A DNA stretch of 64,000 nt from the NCBI RefSeq assembly GCF_008727715.1, contig NZ_CP044218.1, positions 496,001 to 560,000 of the forward strand, in the 5' to 3' direction. This document shows positions 40,990-49,566 of the stretch, piece after piece (the stretch's first letter is position 1; each line of letters starts with the position of its first letter). A program made the translations under genes and the position numbers. The DNA comes from Mesorhizobium terrae. Lineage in GTDB: Bacteria; Pseudomonadota; Alphaproteobacteria; Rhizobiales; Rhizobiaceae. Under the pieces are notes generated by a model, which worked only from the letters and a program-made list of their open reading frames with translations, was not told where the DNA came from and did no database searches.

Positions 40990-42251
40990 CAGTGATCCTG
41001 CCCTCTAACGTTAGCTGCCTCTTTCCGTGTCAGTTCAGCGAGAAGGCGCGATTGTTCGTTGCCGACGATCGAGATCGCCTCGTCGACACCCATGCCTGGC
41101 TTGGCAAGGATCATGTCGGCGCCGGTCGCTACTGCGATGTGGACTGCTATGCGGGCCGAAAGATCGGTTTCGACGCAGCTTCCTCCCAGATAGGCGCCGA
41201 TGCCGTGGCGCTTGCAAAGCAGCACGGCCTCTGCGCTGTCGGCGATACTGCCCACATCCGGCATCTTGATCTGGATGAGGTGAGCGGCACCGGCCGAAGT
41301 GAAGGCTCTGACGTCATCGAGCGTATTGCACCATTCGTCGGCGACGATCTTCGCTCGACATCCTTTTCGAGCAAGCGCTTCCATAATCATGATGAAGCCG
41401 TCGATCTGACCTTGGCGGCTGCCGAAGTCGGCAGGGCTTTCAATTTGGAGATCGAAGGGCGCCGCGCGCTCCGCGGCTTGCGCCATGAAATCCGCGATCC
41501 GATCGACATCGAGCCCGAGCCCGAGCCCCACCCATCCGTAGACGTCGAAATGGAGTACCGGCTTGTACGCAGGTTGGCCGAGCCGCTCGACGCGTCGCGC
41601 GACCCAGTCCACATATTCAAGGAACACTTCTCCCCGCTCGCCAAACTTGGAGCGGGAATTGATAAGGCCATGCGGCAGAATATCGACTGATTTCAGGATC
41701 ATCTTGTCGACGTTGTTGCGCCGATCGTCGCCGCTTTGTGCGTAAATCGGGACCCGCCTCGCGACGACTGGACAGGAGAATTCCGCCGCCACGACTTCGG
41801 CCATCGTCACCTTGCGCGCCGCTGCAGCAGCAGCCAACAGCGCCTGGCTTGCGCCATATTCGATCGAAAGTGGCAGGCGCTTTCCGCCGGGAAGAGCGGC
41901 CAAAACGACCCGGCAGGCAGCCCGAAAGTCCGTGACGTCCAAACCGTTCAGCCGCGGAAGTAGAACCTCTTCACACAATCGTTGGGCGGTGACGGGATCG
42001 AACAACGGGTCGCGCCCGCCTGCTCCGGCGTACTGAACGCTCATCATGTCGCCCCAAGCCGTCGTGCCCTGGCCGAGTACAAGCCCTATGCCAAGCGAGG
42101 TGCCAGGCTTGCGGACAGTGTCGAACCCCGGGGTGATCGGCGCGCCAAGGTAGACGAAGCCGTCTGTGTCACGACCCGCGCGGATGGCGGCCTGGTCATC
42201 GTAGAAGAATGCGCCCATGCCTGGCGCGAAGATAACGTCCTTGACTATCAT
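40989..42251 (-). CDS. 3-Methylaspartate ammonia-lyase
   Basis: Eliminates ammonia from L-threo-3-methylaspartate to give mesaconate. It is an enolase-superfamily enzyme of 420 residues, a normal length. It shares the diagnostic N-terminal pattern of MAL proteins (GFVYLGAPITPGF, VQYAGAGGRDPLF), the catalytic Lys in HLIQIKMPDVGS and the tail KPGMGVDEA. MAL normally follows glutamate mutase in glutamate fermentation; no mutase gene is in the window, so the substrate may come from outside or from the amidase next door. The stop overlaps the CoA-transferase start by one base. Confidence 0.9.
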   Translation of the reverse strand: MIVKDVIFAPGMGAFFYDDQAAIRAGRDTDGFVYLGAPITPGFDTVRKPGTSLGIGLVLGQGTTAWGDMMSVQYAGAGGRDPLFDPVTAQRLCEEVLLPRLNGLDVTDFRAACRVVLAALPGGKRLPLSIEYGASQALLAAAAAARKVTMAEVVAAEFSCPVVARRVPIYAQSGDDRRNNVDKMILKSVDILPHGLINSRSKFGERGEVFLEYVDWVARRVERLGQPAYKPVLHFDVYGWVGLGLGLDVDRIADFMAQAAERAAPFDLQIESPADFGSRQGQIDGFIMIMEALARKGCRAKIVADEWCNTLDDVRAFTSAGAAHLIQIKMPDVGSIADSAEAVLLCKRHGIGAYLGGSCVETDLSARIAVHIAVATGADMILAKPGMGVDEAISIVGNEQSRLLAELTRKEAANVRGQDH

Positions 42252-43699
42252 GCGTGTTGCCTATTTTCGATCTGATCCTGTCGTGTGCTCGTCCGTGGCG
42301 GATCCGAGAAGAGGTCGGGTACATCGAGGTGCCAGTCCGTGAGGGTCTGGAACAGCATGCCGATTTCGATGAGACGAGCCTCCGAGAACGGACGGCCGAC
42401 GATCTGCATTCCAACGGGCATTCCATTGCGGTCGCGCCCACACGGCACTGTCAAAGCAGGCACGCCGAGATAATTGAGCCAGCGGGTCCATCGGGTCATA
42501 CGGCCGACGAGATCAGGCATTGCGCCCAGCAATTCCTCGTCGGTTTCCTCGACAGTCGGAACGGCAACCCCGACAGTCGGCACAATCAAGGCATCGACCT
42601 TCGCAAGCGTCTCCTCGACAAATCGCTGGAGCCACAATTCCCGCTGCGACAGAGCGTCAATGTAGGTCGCGGCGGACACGAAGTAGCCAGGTTCGATCCT
42701 CCGGCGAATATGGGGCGTATAGTCAGCGCCGCGCTCCGAGAGGCGCCCGCGATGGACGGCGGCGGACTCGGCCTTCTGGATAACGTCTGCGAGCTTGTGC
42801 AAATGACTGACATCGGTAAGTTCGACATCGTCGATCGCAACGCCAGCTCGTTCGAGATCGAGCGTGGCGCCCGTGAGCGCGATCAGCACGTCGCTATCTA
42901 CATCGCTGACATCCTTCGGAAAACCAAGCCGAAGTTTGCCCGGGTCGGCCGCGCGGCCATCAAAAACACCATTGCCCGCGAATGCGCCCGAAAGCGCAGT
43001 GGGATCGCGGAGATCGCGACCTGAAGCGGCCGCCATCAGTATTCCGCAGTCCTCGGCGCTGCGGGCTAGTGTCCCGACGCAATCAAGTGATGGTGAAAGC
43101 AACATCGCACCGGCACGGCTGAGCTGTGCCTGTGTAGGCTTTAGCCCCGTAATGCCATTGACCGATGCCGGGATGCGCACCGAACCACCGGTGTCAGATC
43201 CGAGTGACGCCGGCACGATACCGGCACCCACTGCGGCTCCAGATCCTGCCGATGAGCCTCCGCTGATCCGCTCGGGATCGCGCGCGTTGCGGCAGTGTCG
43301 AAAGGGAGTGTTGTGTCCGGTGGGACCAAGTGCGAACTCGGCCATCGAGAGAAACCCGACCGTAACCGTTCCCGCCGCTTCAAGGCGATCAACTACGGTC
43401 GCCGCGGTTTTGGCCGGGACCTCTTGTGGTATGCGAGATCCATAAGAGGAACGATGCCCCGGATAGTCGAACATGTCTTTGTGAGCGAGAGGCACCCCGC
43501 AAAGAGGCTTTGTCGCTTTCTCCTCGCTGGCATTGTCGATCTGCCTGGCGAGCAGGGCCGCGGACTCAGGGTAAGTCGCACGGAAAGCATTCAAACGAGG
43601 CTGCCATTTATCAGCGGCGCCGAGTGCACGGCCGACGGCTTCTTCCGAAGAAATCCTGCGTGTCTTGATGGCGTATGAAAGTTCCGCGAGCGTCTTCAT
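42248..43699 (-). CDS. Amidase signature family hydrolase (GatA/AtzE-like)
   Basis: An amidase of 483 residues with a full Ser-cisSer-Lys triad: K74 (AHKDMF), S149 (ISGGSSAGSGAAV) and S173 (GSDTGGSVRIPAS). It overlaps the methylaspartate ammonia-lyase gene by four bases and is itself overlapped by a small AtzG-like gene. Both overlaps argue for one functional unit. It may hydrolyse an amide that yields 3-methylaspartate or a precursor, but its substrate cannot be read from sequence. A tRNA-amidotransferase role is unlikely because no gatB gene is nearby and the context is catabolic. Confidence 0.85.
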   Translation of the reverse strand: MKTLAELSYAIKTRRISSEEAVGRALGAADKWQPRLNAFRATYPESAALLARQIDNASEEKATKPLCGVPLAHKDMFDYPGHRSSYGSRIPQEVPAKTAATVVDRLEAAGTVTVGFLSMAEFALGPTGHNTPFRHCRNARDPERISGGSSAGSGAAVGAGIVPASLGSDTGGSVRIPASVNGITGLKPTQAQLSRAGAMLLSPSLDCVGTLARSAEDCGILMAAASGRDLRDPTALSGAFAGNGVFDGRAADPGKLRLGFPKDVSDVDSDVLIALTGATLDLERAGVAIDDVELTDVSHLHKLADVIQKAESAAVHRGRLSERGADYTPHIRRRIEPGYFVSAATYIDALSQRELWLQRFVEETLAKVDALIVPTVGVAVPTVEETDEELLGAMPDLVGRMTRWTRWLNYLGVPALTVPCGRDRNGMPVGMQIVGRPFSEARLIEIGMLFQTLTDWHLDVPDLFSDPPRTSTRQDQIENRQHA

Positions 43700-43902
43700 T
43701 GACCGACCTTGGAAGCGTAAAACGTCATTGCGCGCAGAAAGGACGAAGGTTCGGCATGAGGGGGAAGCGGCGTTCTCGATACTGCTGCCGAGAGCTCCGA
43801 TGCCTCCCTGCTCATAGCCTCGATCCGGTTCGGTGACAGACGTGACAGGATTTCCCCGTCGACGGCGACACCCGCAATGTTGTTGTCGTGCTGCTCTGAC
43901 AT
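43696..43902 (-). CDS. AtzG-like (DUF4089/GatC-like) small amidase partner
   Basis: A 68-residue protein with a VAVDG segment near the N-terminus and a PLPPHAEPSSFLRA segment near residue 50. This pattern resembles AtzG, a GatC-like subunit that pairs with the amidase AtzE. The stop overlaps the amidase start as ATGA. It is separated from the livM gene by 80 bases. The similarity is short and from memory, but a 68-codon gene coupled to an amidase is exactly the AtzE-AtzG arrangement. It probably stabilises the amidase. Confidence 0.65.
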   Translation of the reverse strand: MSEQHDNNIAGVAVDGEILSRLSPNRIEAMSREASELSAAVSRTPLPPHAEPSSFLRAMTFYASKVGQ

Positions 43903-43982
43903 TTGGCTTTCGCTCGCCTGCTGCTGTTCCAGGACCGGGGTTGTCTAAATGCGGTATCGGATTGTTGATCTGGTTTTGGCGT

Positions 43983-45293
43983 TTAGCCCTTCGCGGGCAC
44001 CAGCCCCGCTGGCCGGAATCGCATCACCAGGAGAAGTACCAGGCCCACGATCGGCAATCGCGTCTGCACCGCCGCGTCGAGCAGATGCTGCTTCAGCGGT
44101 CCATCATCCAGCAACGCGGTTGCGGTTCTGAATAGTGCGGGACCAAGACTTTCCGCCTCGTCCCAAACGAGCATGACAATCAGTGCTCCCAGCACGGAAC
44201 CCCAGTTGTTCCCAGAACCGCCCAGGATCACCATGGCCCAGATCAGGAAGGTGTAACGAAGGGGATCGTTGTAGCTCGTGGGGGAAAGCAACCCGTGCAG
44301 CGTCACATACAGCGCACCCGCAACGCCGATCACCGCCGAGCCCAGTATGAAAACCTGCAAGTGTCGGCGCTTAACGTCTTTGCCCATCGCCTCAGCCGCG
44401 ACCTCATTGTCCCGGATCGCCCGCATCATGCGACCCCAGGGCGACTTCAGTGAAAGCTCGGCGAACGTAAGTACGATGATGAGCACAGCCGTGAAAAGTC
44501 CCGCGAAACACAGTCCGACAAAGACCGTGGAACCGGCGCGGACATCCATGCCCACCGATTGAGCGAGTGAGGCGAACCACGGCTGTTGTTGCAAAGCGAC
44601 TTCTTCGGGCACTGGCCATCGGCCAATATTGGTGACGTTCTTCACGCCGCGATCTAGCCAGTCCTCATTCATCATGATCGCGATGACGATCTGGCTGATG
44701 CCGAGCGTCACGATGGCGAGATAATCGGAGCGTAGCCCCAATGCGATTTTTCCGACTGCGAAAGCGGCGGCTGCCGCAAGCACTCCTGCAAAGAGCCAGG
44801 ACATAGGGATCGGAAGACCCATACCGCCGATATTGCCGGTAGATGCAGGCGTGATCGCTTCGACCGAAATTACCGCCGGATCGAAGATGGTGCGAAACGC
44901 GACCAAGCCGACAAGCAACACTGCAATCATCGCACCAATGCGCTTAGGGCCTCGGGCCATCCGGCTGCGGATTTGGGTGGCGATGAAGATGCCGACAGCC
45001 CCGAGAACCAGCGCAAGCAGAATGGCAGGCGTGCCTGCTGACCAGGCGGCGGCATCAAACGGCTTCGAGACCAGTATGACCGCAAGTCCGCCCAAAGCAA
45101 AAAAGCCTGCTACGCCGACGTTGAAGAGGCCAGCATATCCCCACTGCATGTTCACGCCGAGCGCCATGATTGCAACGATCAGACTATCGTTGAGGATGGT
45201 TATGGCCAAAGACCAGCTCTGGAAAATACCCGCAAGCAAGTAGAGCGCGGCGACAGCCAGGAAAAAGAGGGTCGAACGAAACGTCGAACTCAT
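43983..45293 (-). CDS. livM: LivM-type branched-chain amino acid ABC permease
   Basis: A membrane permease of 436 residues, somewhat longer than many LivM proteins, with ten or so hydrophobic segments and the family's MQWGYAGLFNVGVAGFFALGG region. A hydrophilic insert around residues 195-260 faces one side of the membrane. It overlaps livH by four bases (ATGA). It belongs to a complete LivJGFHM set in the methylaspartate operon, so the transported compound is probably an amino acid or dicarboxylate related to methylaspartate rather than leucine. Confidence 0.87.
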   Translation of the reverse strand: MSSTFRSTLFFLAVAALYLLAGIFQSWSLAITILNDSLIVAIMALGVNMQWGYAGLFNVGVAGFFALGGLAVILVSKPFDAAAWSAGTPAILLALVLGAVGIFIATQIRSRMARGPKRIGAMIAVLLVGLVAFRTIFDPAVISVEAITPASTGNIGGMGLPIPMSWLFAGVLAAAAAFAVGKIALGLRSDYLAIVTLGISQIVIAIMMNEDWLDRGVKNVTNIGRWPVPEEVALQQQPWFASLAQSVGMDVRAGSTVFVGLCFAGLFTAVLIIVLTFAELSLKSPWGRMMRAIRDNEVAAEAMGKDVKRRHLQVFILGSAVIGVAGALYVTLHGLLSPTSYNDPLRYTFLIWAMVILGGSGNNWGSVLGALIVMLVWDEAESLGPALFRTATALLDDGPLKQHLLDAAVQTRLPIVGLVLLLVMRFRPAGLVPAKG

Positions 45294-46300
45294 AGCGATT
45301 TCCCCCTAAATAGCCCCGTCGGTCGAAGCAGAAGCACAATCACCAAGATCGCGAAGGAGACCGCGAACTTGTATTCGGTGGCCAGAAGCTGGACGAGCCC
45401 GTGCGGGGCCAGGTCCGCCGGCAGCATGTAGCCGAGTACCTTGCGCCATGCGTAGGTGAGCGTGACTTCGGAGAACGCGACGACGAAACCGCCGGCGATC
45501 GCACCAACCGGATTGCCGAGCCCTCCGACGACCGCAGAGGCAAATATCGGCAGTAGAAGCTGGAAGTAGGTAAAGGGCGCAAACGACTTGTCGAGTCCGT
45601 AGAGCACGCCGGCAACGGTGGCGAGTGCCGCGACGATCAGCCAGGTAACCATCACCACGCGTTCGGGATTGATGCCTGACAGGAGGGCGAGGTCTTCATT
45701 GTCGGAGAACGCACGCATCGACTTGCCGGTACGAGTGCGGTTCAAGAACCAAAACAGGAGCGCGACCACGACGACAGCCGTGACAAAGGTAATCACGCTG
45801 GTCGTGCGCAGCGCCAATCCCTCCTTGAGGCCGGTCATCTCGCGGAACTGGATCGTGTCGATGATAAATCGCTGCCCATCGGCGAAATTGCGGTCCTGCA
45901 CGCCAATAATGAAGCGGGTCACCCCGTTCATAATGAACATGACCCCCATGGACACGATGACCAGCACCACCGGAGCGGTCTTCTTCTCACGGTAGAAACG
46001 ATAGACAGCGCGGTCGGTGAACAGGAGAAGCGTCGCCGTGATGAGAATTCCAAAGGGAAGTGCCAGCAGTGCCGTCGGCAGTGGGCCTAAGCCAATTCCC
46101 TTCGACTGAAGCCACCACGTTATCAGGACTGTAATCGCAGTCCCGAAAGCCATGGTGTCGCCATGCGCGAAATTCGAGAAGCGCAGTATTCCGTAGATCA
46201 GCGTCACACCGAGCGCACCCAGAGCCAGTTGCGATCCGTAGGACGTCGCCGGGATGACTACGAAATTTAACAACGCAACCAGAGAGTTGAGGAAATTCAT
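45290..46300 (-). CDS. livH: LivH-type branched-chain amino acid ABC permease
   Basis: A permease of 336 residues with about eight hydrophobic segments, and the typical GALGVTLIYGILRFSNFAHGD region near residue 30, shared by LivH proteins. The gap to the livF gene is five bases and the stop overlaps livM. It forms the transport channel with LivM. Length is slightly above the common 290-310, due to longer loops around residues 90-170. Confidence 0.87.
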   Translation of the reverse strand: MNFLNSLVALLNFVVIPATSYGSQLALGALGVTLIYGILRFSNFAHGDTMAFGTAITVLITWWLQSKGIGLGPLPTALLALPFGILITATLLLFTDRAVYRFYREKKTAPVVLVIVSMGVMFIMNGVTRFIIGVQDRNFADGQRFIIDTIQFREMTGLKEGLALRTTSVITFVTAVVVVALLFWFLNRTRTGKSMRAFSDNEDLALLSGINPERVVMVTWLIVAALATVAGVLYGLDKSFAPFTYFQLLLPIFASAVVGGLGNPVGAIAGGFVVAFSEVTLTYAWRKVLGYMLPADLAPHGLVQLLATEYKFAVSFAILVIVLLLRPTGLFRGKSL

Positions 46301-46305
46301 GTCGC

Positions 46306-47217
46306 TCAGCCCCCCAGGAAGGTCTTGCGGACATCCGGATCGGCGAGCAGCGCTTCTCCGGTGTCGGTGTAGCGATTGGCTCCCTGGACGAGCACATAAC
46401 CCTTGTCGGCGATGTTGAGCGCTTGGCGCGCGTTTTGCTCTACCATCAGAATAGAAATGCCCGTACGGGACACTTCGATGATGCGATCGAAGAGTTCGTC
46501 CATAACGATAGGCGATACGCCCGCCGTCGGCTCATCGAGCATCAACACCTTGGGTTGTGTCATCAACGCGCGGCCAACCGCAACCTGCTGGCGCTGTCCC
46601 CCTGAGAGTTCTCCAGCCGGCTGGTGACGCTTGTTCTTGAGTGCCGGGAACAGCTCGTAGATCTGGTCCATCGTCGACTGGATTGCATCGCGACGCAGGA
46701 AGGCACCCATTTCAAGGTTCTCTTCGACCGTCATCGACGTAAAAATGTTTGACGTCTGCGGAACAAAAGCCATGCCCTTGGCAACCCGATCCTGTGGCGA
46801 CAGGCCGGAGATGTCCTCGCCATTGAGCTTCACCTGGCCGGCGCGAAGCTTGAGCATGCCGAAGAGAGCTTTCATGGCGGTCGACTTGCCGGCACCGTTC
46901 GGTCCCACGATCACCGCCACCTGGCCCTTATTCACCGAAATGCTGCAGCCTTGGAGAATGTCGACTGTGCCGTAACCGCCTGTCATCGCAGAGCCAACGA
47001 GGAATGGCGCACTGGCACCACCTCCACTCTCGGCCGCACCCGTCGGTTGACCGAGACCGGGGGTAGAGTGTTGATCAGCGCGCAACTGCGAAGATCCGCT
47101 ATCAGATGTCATGGCCTTCGTTCGGTCAGAAATTGACATCAGACGCCAAAACATTCCGGAAACGAGCGAGCGCTGCTTTACCTCGCCGGGCTTCGAAAGG
47201 ACGGTCGCGTCAAGCAT
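46306..47217 (-). CDS. livF: LivF-type ABC ATP-binding protein with an N-terminal extension
   Basis: An ABC ATPase: Walker A GPNGAGKST, Q-loop FVPQTSNIF, signature LSGGQRQQ, Walker B VLMLDEPTAGVSP. LivF is usually about 235 residues; this frame has 303. The extra 70 or so residues at the N-terminus are Ser/Gly-rich and not conserved-looking. Starts at 47217 (overlapping the livG end by eight bases, with a weak AAGG site) or 47112 are possible. The ATPase core begins near SAMTGGYGTVDILQG. It works with LivG to drive uptake. Confidence 0.83.
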   Translation of the reverse strand: MLDATVLSKPGEVKQRSLVSGMFWRLMSISDRTKAMTSDSGSSQLRADQHSTPGLGQPTGAAESGGGASAPFLVGSAMTGGYGTVDILQGCSISVNKGQVAVIVGPNGAGKSTAMKALFGMLKLRAGQVKLNGEDISGLSPQDRVAKGMAFVPQTSNIFTSMTVEENLEMGAFLRRDAIQSTMDQIYELFPALKNKRHQPAGELSGGQRQQVAVGRALMTQPKVLMLDEPTAGVSPIVMDELFDRIIEVSRTGISILMVEQNARQALNIADKGYVLVQGANRYTDTGEALLADPDVRKTFLGG

Positions 47218-47992
47218 GGGCTTTGACCTTGTTCTTCAGGCCCCGGCCGAGATAAGCCTCAATGACTGCGTCATTCTCCATGATGTGCGCGGCAGATCCT
47301 TTGGCGAGCACCTTACCTTCGGCCATGACGATGACGGGGTCGCAGAGCCGGGCGATAAAATCCATGTCGTGCTCGATGATGCAGAATGTGTAACCGCGCT
47401 CCTTGTTGAGCCGCACGATCGCATCGGCGATGGTGTTCAGAAGACTGCGATTGACGCCTGCGCCGACCTCGTCGAGAAAGACGACCTTGGCGTCGACCAT
47501 CATGGTGCGTCCGAGTTCGAGCAGCTTTTTCTGCCCGCCCGAGATGTTCGCGGCCTTTTGATGCGCCAGGTGCGAGATAGTCAGGAAGTCGAGCACCGCA
47601 TCGGCCTTCTCCGCAAGCGCGCGTTCCTCTTTGGCGATCTCGCGTCGGCGGAACCAGGTGTTCCACAGTGTCTCGCCCTTCTGGTTGCTCGGGACCATCA
47701 TCAGGTTTTCGCGCACTGTCATCGCGCCGAACTCATGCGCGATCTGAAAGGTCCGCAGCAAACCGCTGTGGAAGAGCTCGTGAGGCGACAACCCGGTGAT
47801 GTCCTCACCGTCCATGAAGACGCGGCCGGAGGACGGAGGCAGCCTTCCAGCGATAACGTTGAAAAGCGTGGTCTTGCCCGCGCCATTCGGCCCGATCAGA
47901 CCGGTGATCGAGCCTTTGGCGATCTCCAGCGAGGCCCCACGCACGGCTTGGAACCCGCCAAAGTTTTTGTGCAAGTCTTCGACGATAATCAT
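47210..47992 (-). CDS. livG: LivG-type ABC ATP-binding protein
   Basis: An ABC ATPase of 260 residues, the normal length for LivG: Walker A GPNGAGKTT, signature ISGGQKKL, Walker B VVFLDEVGAGVN, where the usual DEPxAG is DEVGAG. I start it at the ATG at 47992 (MIIVEDLHKNFGG). The frame is open 31 codons upstream, but that includes the stem-loop region and reads as unrelated sequence. It lies between the livJ and livF genes. Confidence 0.86.
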   Translation of the reverse strand: MIIVEDLHKNFGGFQAVRGASLEIAKGSITGLIGPNGAGKTTLFNVIAGRLPPSSGRVFMDGEDITGLSPHELFHSGLLRTFQIAHEFGAMTVRENLMMVPSNQKGETLWNTWFRRREIAKEERALAEKADAVLDFLTISHLAHQKAANISGGQKKLLELGRTMMVDAKVVFLDEVGAGVNRSLLNTIADAIVRLNKERGYTFCIIEHDMDFIARLCDPVIVMAEGKVLAKGSAAHIMENDAVIEAYLGRGLKNKVKAHA

Positions 47993-48059
47993 GCGGACTA
48001 CTTTCCTTCCGGTCCCTCGCTTCTCGCCGGCAAGGCGGCAAGCGGGGCCAATTGGCAGG

Positions 48060-48084
48060 TGAACGGCCGACATGCGGCCGTTCA
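48060..48084 (-). promoter_or_regulatory. Intercistronic stem-loop between livJ and livG
   Basis: A perfect 10-bp inverted repeat, TGAACGGCCG (48060-48069) and CGGCCGTTCA (48075-48084), with a 5-base loop. It begins 20 bases after the livJ stop on the transcribed strand. No T-run follows, so it more probably shields the livJ message than ends transcription. Confidence 0.68.
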
Positions 48085-48104
48085 AACGACACCAGGTTAA
48101 GCAC

Positions 48105-49298
48105 CTATTGCGCGTAGTAGTCCGTGACTTGCTTGCCGTCTTTGATCGAATAGACGCGGTAGCTTCCCGCGGATTCGCCAGGCTCGACGAGCTTGACGCC
48201 CGTCGCGCCTTCGTAGTCGATTGGCTTTCCCTCGGACAGAAGCTTCAGCCCTTTTGCGATTTCACCGGGGTAGATTTTCTCGCCGGGGCCGTTCGCGACC
48301 GACATCACCTTGTCCTTGAAGTCGGCAGACTTCGGCGATTTTGCCGCCTGCATGGCAAGAAGAATGAGTGCCATCGCATCATAAGTCTCGCCGGTATATG
48401 ACGAGGTACCGTCGAAACCCGCAGCCTTGGTCATCTCCAGGAACTTTGCATGACCAGGGCTGTCGATACCCGGCACATCCCCAAAGGAGCCGTTCATCGG
48501 CTTGCCGATCGCCTTCAGAAGGCTATCGCCATACATGCCATCGGGCAGATAGAATTTGTCGAAGGCTCCCGCGTCGAGAGCGCCCTGGATCACACCCTTG
48601 CCGCCCTTGTCGACATAGCCTGCGACTACCAGCATGTCGCCTCCGGCGGATGCAAGCGTGCCAACCTCGGCCGAATAGTCGGCCTTGCTGTCCTCGTGAG
48701 GCACGGTGATCGTTACCTTGCCACCTGCTTTTTCATAAGCAGCCTTGAAGCTGTCGGCGAGACCCTTGCCGTAGTCGTTGTTGGTGTAGGTCAGTGCAAC
48801 CGACTTGACGCCGCGCTTGAGAATTACGCTGGCCATGACTTCGCCCTGCCGCGCATCGGACGGCGCGGTGCGGAAGAACAAGCCGTCGTCCGGAGCGGTG
48901 GTCAGGGCGGGGGAAGTGGCATCGGGCGAGATCATGACGATGCCGTTGGGACGAGCAACCGATTGCAGAACGGCTCCCGTCACCCCCGAGCAGTCCGGGC
49001 CAACGATCGCGGCCACGCGCTCCGACGTTATCAGCCGCTGAGCGGCCGCGATTGCCGCGGCGCTATCGATGCAGGTTGAATCGCCAGTGACGATTTTGAC
49101 AGGTGTCCCGGCGAGAAACGTCTTCGAGTTATTCGCCTCCACAACCGCCATCTGTGCCGATTTCTCCATCGAAGGCACGATCGATTCCAGCGGGCCCGTG
49201 AAGCCCAGTTCGACACCAATTTTAACCTCCTCGGCGCTCGCAATCGTAGCTGTTGCGAGCGTGCCGACGGCAACAAGACTGATAAGTGCTTCTTTCAT
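48105..49298 (-). CDS. livJ: LivJ-type ABC transporter substrate-binding protein
   Basis: A periplasmic binding protein of 397 residues from the Leu/Ile/Val-binding (Peripla_BP_6) family. The signal peptide (LISLVAVGTLATATIASA) ends near residue 22, followed by the typical opening EEVKIGVELGFTGPLES. The ligand-binding core includes VGPDCSGVTGA and LTYTNNDYGKG. It opens the eleven-gene leftward methylaspartate operon and is divergent from a LysR gene. Family members bind many amino acids, amides and short acids; the gene set suggests methylaspartate, its amide, or mesaconate. Confidence 0.87.
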   Translation of the reverse strand: MKEALISLVAVGTLATATIASAEEVKIGVELGFTGPLESIVPSMEKSAQMAVVEANNSKTFLAGTPVKIVTGDSTCIDSAAAIAAAQRLITSERVAAIVGPDCSGVTGAVLQSVARPNGIVMISPDATSPALTTAPDDGLFFRTAPSDARQGEVMASVILKRGVKSVALTYTNNDYGKGLADSFKAAYEKAGGKVTITVPHEDSKADYSAEVGTLASAGGDMLVVAGYVDKGGKGVIQGALDAGAFDKFYLPDGMYGDSLLKAIGKPMNGSFGDVPGIDSPGHAKFLEMTKAAGFDGTSSYTGETYDAMALILLAMQAAKSPKSADFKDKVMSVANGPGEKIYPGEIAKGLKLLSEGKPIDYEGATGVKLVEPGESAGSYRVYSIKDGKQVTDYYAQ

Positions 49299-49566
49299 TT
49301 AGTCCTCCCACGGTTATTGATTTTGTTCCGCTGGCCTTGCAACCAGCGTCGCTATCGCCCGAACTGAGCGCGCGTTAAGGCTCGACCCCACCAAAACACC
49401 CGCATGCGCCTTGGCTCGGGTAAATTCACGTTCTTGTCGTCGTGTTTCGCGATACCTAATATTGATGCATCTACAGACGCAAATAGCGTTTCGCGTAGGC
49501 GCCCATCTTGAATCGATATGGCAAATGTGGTTGCTCGGCGCACTGAGTGCTGCTGCGAGGTTAGGG

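Noticed and set aside
49299..49566. A LysR binding box in the livJ-lysR gap
   Set aside because: Only short, weak symmetric pieces such as GATGCATC are visible. None has a convincing T-N11-A dyad in a promoter-proximal place.
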